Source: Auxenochlorella pyrenoidosa (taxonomy: Eukaryota > Chlorophyta > Trebouxiophyceae > Chlorellales > Chlorellaceae). From it: 29,343 bases of DNA. The notes beneath the pieces were generated by a model. The model was given only the letters and a program-made list of their open reading frames with translations, was not told the DNA's origin and made no database searches. Location: positions 44,533 through 73,875 of the forward strand of contig KQ481957.1 of the NCBI GenBank assembly GCA_001430745.1, read 5' to 3'. The position numbers were made by a program, and so were the translations under genes. Positions 1 to 7,400 of the stretch are shown here, piece after piece; the first letter of the stretch is position 1, and each line of letters begins with the position of its first letter.

Positions 1-226
1 GCTGTGGGCGGCGCTGGCATGCGCGCCTGCCCAGCAGGGACGGGGCGCTGTTGCAGCGCCGCTGCTGCATGCGCACCGGGCCTGCCTCTACCCTGCAGAA
101 GCCCCGGCCCTGCCGCGCCTGCCGCGGCCCCTCGCAGCCTCACTGCCTCTGACACACTGCGTCGCATCGCGCCCGCGCCCGCCCGCCTGCGCCCGCCTGC
201 ATCCCCGGTCACCTGCTGTCTTGCAG
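1..226 (+). other. Intron sequence 5' of the first visible PWP1 exon
   Basis: GC-rich stretch ending in a pyrimidine-containing tract and the acceptor ttgcag at 221-226. No exon could be assigned within it. The upstream exons encoding the N-terminal half of the PWP1-like protein lie outside the window. Confidence 0.55.
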
Positions 227-1533
227 ATGGACATGCGGCAGCCGGATGCGGCCTCTGTGCCCGCCTGGACCGTGTCTGCTGACGTCGAGGCGCTGGCTTG
301 GGACCCCCACACCCCCACCCAGTTTGTGGTGGCGGCAGAGGACGGCGCCGTGGCCTGCTACGACGCGCGGCAGGTGGGTGGCGCACAACCCTCCCCCGTG
401 CATCCCAATCGCTGCGCCTCCTTCTGCTTGCAGCCTGCCGGCTGCCAGGCGGGTCGCGCTCCGCTCTGGGCCGCCGCACCTGGCGCCGGCGCGCACTGCC
501 CCTTGCTCAGGCCTGTCCACCCCCGCGCTCTGCTATGTCCACCCTGACATGTGTCTCCCGCGGCCTGTCCACCCCCGCGCTCTGTTATGAGACTGAGGAG
601 AATGGTAGCCGGCGGCGCCCTAGTGGCTTAATAACCGCCGGCTTCCTGAATCCACGCCTTAGGGCTGTAATCTTTCTTTTTTTCTTTCTTACAGAGAAGA
701 CCATGTCTCCTGATGCCCGCAGGGCGCCGGCTCGGCGCCGCTCTTCACGCTGGCCGCGCACAACAAGGCCACGGCCGCGCTGTCCTTCTGCCCAGCTGTC
801 CCTGGCCTGCTGGCCACCGCATCGACCGACAAAAAGGTGGGGCGCCCGCACTGCGCGGGCGCTGGACCCGGGGCGAGCGGCTCGGCTGCCGAGGCCTCCG
901 CCCCGCCAGCTCAACTGCTGGTCATGCTGTTATGCGACACTACGCGTTCCCCACACAGCAAGCGGTTGCAGAGCATGAAGTATTGACAAGGCGCAGGGCA
1001 GGAAGGACGGAGAACGCCGGAAACTCCTCCCCCCCGGCAATATTCCCTCCTGCCTGCAGGTCAAGGTGTGGAGCTTGCGGGAGGGCAAGCCCACGCTGCT
1101 GGCCGCGCAGAACCTCAACGTGGGCGCAGTGTTTGCCATGGGCTACTGCAGGTGGGTGGGTGGATGGGGGTGGAGGGGTGGGGGGGGCAAGGTGTGGCCG
1201 TGCCAGGCTGCCCTGTGCAGCGCACAACAGGCGGCACCACGCGCGCAACCTGCCATACACACGGAAACAAATCACGGGCGGGCAGGCAGGCAGCTCCCAG
1301 GCGTGCTGAGCATGCCAGGCCTCAAGGACAGCCCTTTACCTCGTCTGGCGCTGCTCGTCCGCTGCTGCAGGGACGCGCCCCTCATTCTCGCTGCGGGCGG
1401 CGCCGCCGGAACAGTGTCAGTTTGGGACACAATGTCGGCGTCAGCGGTGGCAGCTTATGTGCAGCAGCATGCGCCCGAGGTGGCGGTGGCGGCGGCGGGC
1501 GGCGGCGGCGAGGCGGCGAGCGCCGAGCCGTGA
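227..1533 (+). CDS. PWP1: PWP1-like WD40 protein, C-terminal part (5' end outside window)
   Basis: Four exons join in phase: 227-373, 723-836, 1060-1151 and 1371-1533 (stop TGA 1531-1533), giving the last 171 residues. Visible WD-type blades include MRQPDAASVPAW, DVEALAWDPHTPTQFVVAAE, DGAVACYDARQ, PLFTLAAHNKATAALSFCP, LLATASTDKKVKVWSLREGK and LILAAGGAAGTVSVWDT. The order and wording match the C-terminal half of periodic tryptophan protein 1, a nucleolar WD40 protein linked to rRNA gene chromatin and large-subunit assembly (known for the family, not shown here). The tail after the last blade is Ala/Gly-rich and short, ending GEAASAEP. All three complete introns are GT-AG. The N-terminal acidic region and earlier blades are missing because the window starts inside the gene. 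Identification is by motif recognition, without alignment. Confidence 0.85.
509..590 (+). repeat. Two-copy ~50-bp direct repeat inside a PWP1 intron
   Basis: The motif gcctgtccacccccgcgctc occurs near 511-530 and again near 561-580, each followed by tgNtatg. It lies wholly inside the intron 374-722 and carries no exon sequence, so it differs from the exon-edge repeats in the other genes. Confidence 0.7.
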
Positions 1534-2063
1534 CACTGCGCGCGCTGCCGGCGAGCCCCATTAATGCAGCCCCTGACTTTAATTCTGTTGTGACAGACGC
1601 GCTCTCCAGTTGCAAAGTACAAGCATGCTGCATCAGGATTGGGTGGGCCAGGTAGTGGGGCTGTCGACCAGCTGTGTGGGTGTTGGCAGATATGCCAGCC
1701 AAGCTCTGCTGGTCACCTCCGCCCATCAAAAAACCCTAAAAGAGCAGCCAGGTTTGAGGAGGGTGGGCATGATGCTGTTGTGTCAACTGCATTCCTCCAG
1801 CTGCGAGGGGAAAGCATGCTGAAGCGGTGGTTGGTGGGCGAGCTGGTGGGGCTGTGTTGGAGCTGCATTGGTGTCGCCTGCTAGCTCGAATTGTCGGGGT
1901 TTTCAGCCAACAGCGGCAGCAAGCTGCAAGCTGGGCTTGGCCGGCCGGCGCTGTGACCTGGCGCCGGCGCCTCGCCACCTCAGCTCTGGCCGGGAATCTC
2001 TATGCGAGAAGTCCCCTGCGAGGCACCACGTCTCCCTCGACACCTCTGCTGCAACGTCCTACC
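1534..2063 (+). other. Intergenic region: PWP1 3' flank and promoter of paralog A
   Basis: No convincing ORF. From about 1771 onward the sequence is matched 1.22 kb downstream in front of paralog B: a motif starting atgctgttgtgtcaactgca at 1772 and 2991; ggtggggctgtgttggagct near 1845 and 3060; gacctggcgccggcgcctcg at 1955 and 3191. These shared blocks likely include the promoter and 5' leader. A weaker relative of the ggtggggctgt block also occurs near 1653-1690, possibly an older third copy. Confidence 0.5.
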
Positions 2064-2718
2064 ATGGTGCAGCCCTCCGCTCTCCAGCCAGCTCCCAGCC
2101 CTCACCTGACTGACGCCAGCGCGGTGCGGGTGCCGGCCTCGTTGAAAGAGCGCAACGAAATCGTCAGGCAGCTGACGCAGGACATGCAGGCTGCCTACCT
2201 CGCGAGTGAGGCAGGGGTTTGGGCAAGGCCCTGCAAGGCTGGGCCAGCGAAGCCAGTTTTTAGAGCCGAGCAGTGTCTGGCACGCCTCAGGCCGGACATT
2301 GAGGCCATGGGCCCTCCGGGACCGCTGGCTGGGGCGCCTGACTGCTGCCGGCGCCACCGCCAGCGCGGGCGCACACATGGCGTCTGAAAGCGGTCGCCAC
2401 CCTCGCCCTTGTGATGCCCATTTTGCAGAGGACTTCGACCTGCAAAATGTGCGTTCACTGAAGCTGCACCAGATTATGGTGGCGTGCAGCCTGGACGACG
2501 CGGAGCGTGCCGGCGACAGCACCCCGTGGGCAGCGCTGGAGTCGGAGAGCGTGCCCGAGCTGCGAGCCTGTGTGGCTGGCCTGACCCAGGCGCTCCAAGA
2601 GGCTGAGCAGCAGCTGCGGCAGCAGCGGCAGCAGAATCATCATCATCATCAGCAGCAGCAGCAGTCAGCTGCCTTGGAAGCCCGGGGCGGCGCGCACTCC
2701 AATCTCTCCCGCCTCTGA
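2064..2718 (+). CDS. Small unknown protein, tandem paralog A (143 aa)
   Basis: Not recognised. Two exons, 2064-2205 and 2429-2718, join through a GT-AG intron in phase 1 to give 143 residues; the junction reads AAYLA-KDFDLQNVRSLK. Paralog B confirms the model because its exon 1 has exactly the same length and the same junction. Residues 1-20 are Pro/Ser/Ala-rich. Residues about 21-65 look helical (VRVPASLKERNEIVRQLTQD). Residues about 84-110 could form a coiled coil (LTQALQEAEQQLRQQRQQ), followed by a His/Gln homopolymer and the conserved tail LEARGGAHSNLSRL. No signal peptide, membrane segment or catalytic motif is visible. The ATG context accATGg is good. It may be a lineage-specific protein; a helical partner-binding role is only a guess. 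Confidence 0.7.
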
Positions 2719-3289
2719 GCAGCAGGCAGCTGAGCATGGCGACCACCTGGCTGGCAAGTATGTGCAGTCTACGCGCGTGCCAAGCTGCAGCCCTGGCCAG
2801 TGCTGGACTGTCTGCCTGATTTGCGCGAGTGTGAGTGCGAGTGACAGCATATGTGCAACACATCAAGTGGGAACGGCGGTGGCAGGCAGCGCCAGCACTG
2901 CGACACACCACAAGTAGTGAACCACATGCCGTGCCCGCGGTGCATGCGATGTCAATGCTCAGAATACCTTTGCATGCAACCCATGACTTGATGCTGTTGT
3001 GTCAACTGCATTGCTCCTGCCGCAAGGCTGCAGACTGCTGAAGCGGTTGTTGGGCGAGTTGGTGGGGCTGTGTTGGAGCTGCGTTGGCGTCGCCTGATAG
3101 CTCGGTTTAAGGGGGATTTTAGTTCAGCTTAACCAACAGCGGCAGCAAGCTACTGGGCTTGGCCGGCAGTCGCTGTGCCTCTCGCTGTGTGACCTGGCGC
3201 CGGCGCCTCGCCACCTCAGCTCTGGATCTCCATGTGTTCAGTCCGCTGTGAGGTACCGCGACTCCTCAACACCTCTGCTGTGGCGGCCT
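2719..3289 (+). other. Spacer between the tandem paralogs, promoter of paralog B
   Basis: No supported ORF. About 2990-3240 is the duplicated upstream region of the pair. About 2720-2990 is unique and contains no recognisable element. Confidence 0.5.
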
Positions 3290-3859
3290 ATGGCAGAGAC
3301 CTCAGCTCCCCAGCCAGCTCCCAGCCCTCACCAGGCCAGCGGTAGCGCCGTGCGGGTGCCGGCCTCGATGGATGAGCGCGTCGAGATCAACAATCAGCTC
3401 ACGCGGGACATGGTGGCCGCCTACCTCGCAAGTGAGACGCGAGGGTTTGGCTACGGCGTTAGCAGGCCAGCCCGGGCTGAGCAGCAATGAGCGATTCTCG
3501 CTCAGCCCAGCAGGGCTTGCAACCCCTTATGCCTGCCGGTGAGGCTGTTGGCCCCCAGGTGGTTGCCTGCTGCCCGCGCGGCACCAAAGTGCGAGCTGCC
3601 GCCCGCGCTACAGCCTGCACATGCTCTGCGTCTGGAAAACGACTCTCGCCCTGCCCATTTGCCCCAGAGGACTATGCCCTGCAGCGTGTGCACTCACTCA
3701 AGCAGCACCAGTTCCTGCTGGCGTGCCGGCTGCACGACATTGAGCAGGGAGCCGACCCGTTTGCGGCGGAGCTGGCGGCGAGCCTGCCCGACCTGCGGAC
3801 CAGTGTGGTCGGCATCAACCAGATGCTGCAGGAGGCGGAGGAAGAGCTACGGCAGCAGC

Positions 3860-3896
<37 letters not shown>

Positions 3897-3948
3897 AGCC
3901 GGTTTGGAAGCCCGGGGCGGCGCACACTCCAATCTTTCTCGCCTCTGA
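3290..3948 (+). CDS. Small unknown protein, tandem paralog B (140 aa)
   Basis: Two exons, 3290-3431 and 3668-3948, joined in phase 1 by a GT-AG intron; the junction reads AAYLA-KDYALQRVHSLK. It is a paralog of the gene just upstream: both share PAPSPH, AVRVPAS, a helical segment ending AAYLAKD, the pattern RSLKxHQ or HSLKxHQ followed by ACxLxD, a Q-rich coiled coil, and an identical 14-residue C-terminus. Here the homopolymer is pure CAG coding about eleven Gln (around 3859-3894), where paralog A has His then Gln. Function is unknown. Conserved termini and a preserved reading frame suggest both copies are under constraint, while the Gln/His tract is free to vary. Confidence 0.7.
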
Positions 3949-4496
3949 GCAGGCTGTGCTGTGACCACAGCAGGCAATGCGATGCCAGGTGGGCAGGCAG
4001 TGCCACTCTTTCACTGCTTGCTTGCTTGTTTGGGCTTGAAGTCTGTCAAATCGCAACGGAACTTGCGACGTTTTAAAGGCTGAGGCACCGCTTGTCCGCA
4101 TGCCTTTGGGCGAGATTATGGCTCAGCATTCACATGGCCCGCCGGCGGAGGCGCGGTGCCGTCGTTCATCAATCCGGTGCCGTCGGAGTAGGAGCAAAAA
4201 TGAGGAAAAAGGTGCAGAGCACTGGAACAGCAGTGATGGACCCTGCGCTGCATATCAATGCGACGGGAGGCTGTGCAAGGCATGTGTTGCAAAACTGGGC
4301 CCCCTGGCCACTGGGAGGCACATCACGGCCGATAATTTCATCCTGCCAGCCATTCCAGACTGCTGCGCAGCCATGGGAGGCTTGTCGTGGCTGATGCGGC
4401 AGGCCCCGCTTCAGGCCGGACCTCCTGACTGCTGCACAGCCATGGGAGGCTTGCCGTGGCTGCTGTGGCCGCCCCCGCTGCAGGCCCCCTCGGCCT
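3949..4496 (+). other. Convergent intergenic region with a two-copy 69-bp repeat
   Basis: Lies between the 3' ends of paralog B (+) and the THI5-like gene (-). A 69-bp unit starting gactgctgcNcagccatggg occurs at 4358 and 4427 and ends next to the THI5-like stop codon. A plus-strand reading frame (4100-4519) has the Cys-rich piece CDGRLCKACVAKL, but it runs antisense into the last THI5-like exon and has no supporting structure, so it is not called as a gene. Confidence 0.5.
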
Positions 4497-7400
4497 TCAG
4501 GGCAGCAGGTCGTTGGTGAAGAGGGCGGCGCTCTGCACGCTGCTGCGCGGGATGGGCTCGCCCGCGTCGCCCGACCGCAGGCCGTCCAGGGTCGTGGTCA
4601 CGCCCTCCTGCAGCAGGGGTGGGGAGGACCGCACAGGGGTGGGGAGGTGCATACAGGGGTGGGGAGGACCGCAAAGGGGGGGCGAGGTGCACACAGGGGT
4701 GGGGAGGTCCGCAAAGGGGGGGCGAGGTGCACACAGGGGTGGGGAGGACCGCACAGAGAAGAGGAGGTGCCCGCAGGGGTGGGGGGGTCCACACAGGGGT
4801 GAGGAGGTGCCCGCAGGGGTGAGGGGGTCCTCGGGAAGGTCGGGACTGGGTCGCGCGGGTACGGGCCATGCAGGCCATCCGTCGGTCCCGCTTCCCTGGC
4901 ATCGACTGTGAGGCACAGGCCAGCGCCAAGCCGCAGCGCAGCAGCGCAGCTGCCGCGTGCTGCACCGCATGCATCTGCGGAGGCACACGCGCTGCTGCCG
5001 CGCAGGCCGACGCTGCCAAAGGGTGACGGAACAGGGAGCGGATGAATGGAGGCAGGGATGCAGGGAGCGCAGGCAGCAGGGGCGCACCTTGATGACCCGG
5101 CTCTGCACCTTTGTGGTCAGCAGCCCCTTGTCTGCAACAGCACGGGGTTGGGGTGTTTGGCAGTTGGGGAGGGCGTAGGTGCAGCGCCGAGCCTGCGTCC
5201 GCGCCAGGCCTCTGCCGCTGCAAGCGGGGCAGGCCGCCCGTGGCAGCGCGGCGCTCCCGCCCGCAGGGCAGCCTGGAGGGCCTGCACATGTCCGCTGCAA
5301 GGCGGCCCTCTGTGCTGCACGTTCTGGTGCGGCTGGGCACGACCACCCGTTTTTACCATAAACACAGACAGGCAGGCAGACCCTGCCCCCTTGGGCAAGG
5401 CAGGCGGTGAACACAGGCAGGCGGGCAACCCTGCACCCTTAGGCAAGGCAGGCGCGCCCTGCCTTCCCAGCCCACCCGACAGCCAGTCGAGGAAGGCGTC
5501 CCAGCGGGCCGCCTCCATCACGCCCCACCGCCCATCCGCCGCCAGCAGGTCCTGCAGGGTCAGCATGGGCAGCATGGGCAGCATGGGCAGCATGGGCGAC
5601 AGGCGCGGTGGGCTTGTCTTGGGCGAGCAGGCGTGCAAACTCCTTGCGTTCCGCCGCTGGCACGCCGTGCGAGGGGGGGGGGGGGGGGGGGGGGGGCAGG
5701 AGCCTCCAGAGCCGGGGATGTACTTGTAGGAGCAGCTCGCTGTATTGCCGGCAGCACGCGAGGGCAGATCCCGGGAGGAGAGGGGCTGCACAGCTCCCTG
5801 CCCCGCCTCATCAGCAGCCAGCCCCAGCCCCTGCTGCACCCGCAGTCCTACCGACATGCAGGCACGCCCTCTGTATGTGCCCAGCAGGGAAGCACCCACC
5901 GCTGCAATCCGCTCCAGACCCCTGCTGCACCCGTGCCCCTGCCGCCAGGCCGGCCGGCAGGGGAGCACCCACCTCTGCAATCAGCTCCAGGCTCTGCTGC
6001 ACCATGCCAGCGTCCAGCGGCTGGGGCAGGCCCTCTGGGTGTGCTGCTGCCACCGCCTGCAGGCATGGTCAGGAGGCGCCCGCCTGCGCTTGCAACATGC
6101 TGCAAGGCAGGCCCGAGTGCGCGCGATGCGGCGGAGCACACTGGTGGCGTGCCCCGCCGTCGTTGGCGCAGGGCAGGGGCATTCCGCGGCCGGCTCGGCA
6201 TGCGCCCATCGCCCGCAAGCGGCACGACCCGAGGCAAACGCCCGCCGCCAGCTCTTCCTCCCGGCCCTCAGCCACTAGACCAGGCGGGTCGGGGCGCCGC
6301 CCTTGCCTGGCAGAACAGCTGTGCCGCCTCTGCTGGGTGCTGTGCTGCGTAGCGGTACCCCTCTGCTGCCGCAGCCAGGACCGCCTTGAGCGTGTCGGCC
6401 TGGGAGCTGCAGTGCAGTGCAGGGCAGGGCAGGCAGACAAGCAAGGGTCAGAGAGGGGGCCGCATGCCGCAGGACTCTGCACGTTTTGGCAGGGGTTGAG
6501 TGGTCCCCCGGCAGGTGCAACGCAGAGCTGCTCCCGCGGTCGCCGCCAGCCTGCCCGCGCCGCACGCTGCCGCCCTGCCTGCGCCGCGCGCTCTGCTGCT
6601 GCACATTGCTGCCGCACGAGCTCACGCACTCGCATGACATCTGACTATCCAGCATGCACGCTCAAATGAGACATAGCCGTGGATAGCAGTCGTCGGGCTG
6701 TCTTCACGCAGGCCAGCCCGCCAGTTGTACACCCCACCTGATGGCGTCCGGGTGCGCCAGCAGCACTGGCGAGTAGCCGTAGGGGATGCCGTAGTCACCC
6801 AGCCTGCAGGGCGGGACCAGGGGGGCGGGTGGTGACGCGGGCAGCGGCGGCGCTCCTCGGCACGACACAACAGCCCTGGAAGTGGCACCGCACCTACTGC
6901 AGGCCAAAGGGTGGCCCTCAGGCATGCTATGCATGCTTGACAAGCAGATCGAGCGGGCCTGCGCATGCCCAGCAGTCGGCGGCTTGGGCGCAGCGCCCGC
7001 TGGCAGCCCGCCAGCCCCGGCGAGCTGCCCCTACAGGGCACCCAGCCCAGAGGCTCGAGGCCACCGCGGTCACAGGGGCCAGCCATGTGCTGCATTGTGC
7101 CAGATCAAGGGTTGCTCAATGGCTCAAGCAAATCCACTGGAAGTTCGGGGAAACATTGCTCACTTGAATGAGTTGAGCTCCACCCCCGCCCGCGCCGCCT
7201 CCACCCCCTCCCACCCAAGGAAGACCCAGGTGGCGTCGGCCTCGCCCTGCAGCCGGTAAAGAAAGAAAGAAGGAGGGGAGATGATAAGGAAGACCCAGGT
7301 GGCGTCGGCCTCGCCCTGCGGGGGGGGGGGGGGAGGGAAGAGGAAGAGGGTGAAGATGAAGAAGGTTACAGACAAGGGGAATGTGATGGTGAAGACCCAG

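Larger units (their letters stand above)
1771..3950 (+). repeat. ~1.22-kb tandem duplication carrying a two-gene paralog pair
   Basis: Unit 1 spans roughly 1771-2750 and unit 2 roughly 2990-3950. Upstream blocks, exon 1 (142 nt in both), intron position and phase, and exon 2 all correspond. The two ATGs are 1226 bases apart and the conserved upstream block 1236 bases apart. Introns (223 and 236 nt) and the middle of exon 2 have diverged more than the ends of the coding sequence, so the duplication is not very recent. Confidence 0.85.

Noticed and set aside
4100..4519. Plus-strand frame with CDGRLCKACVAKL, zinc-finger-like
   Set aside because: Too few metal ligands for a known finger, no splice or paralog support, and it overlaps the THI5-like last exon antisense.
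4614..4833. Regular 20-bp repeats as a possible CRISPR array
   Set aside because: Units are contiguous with no unique spacers, G-rich, and inside a eukaryotic intron.
4411..5980. Long minus-strand frames of about 300 codons
   Set aside because: They read through introns and the 20-bp minisatellite; only short parts are real THI5-like exons.
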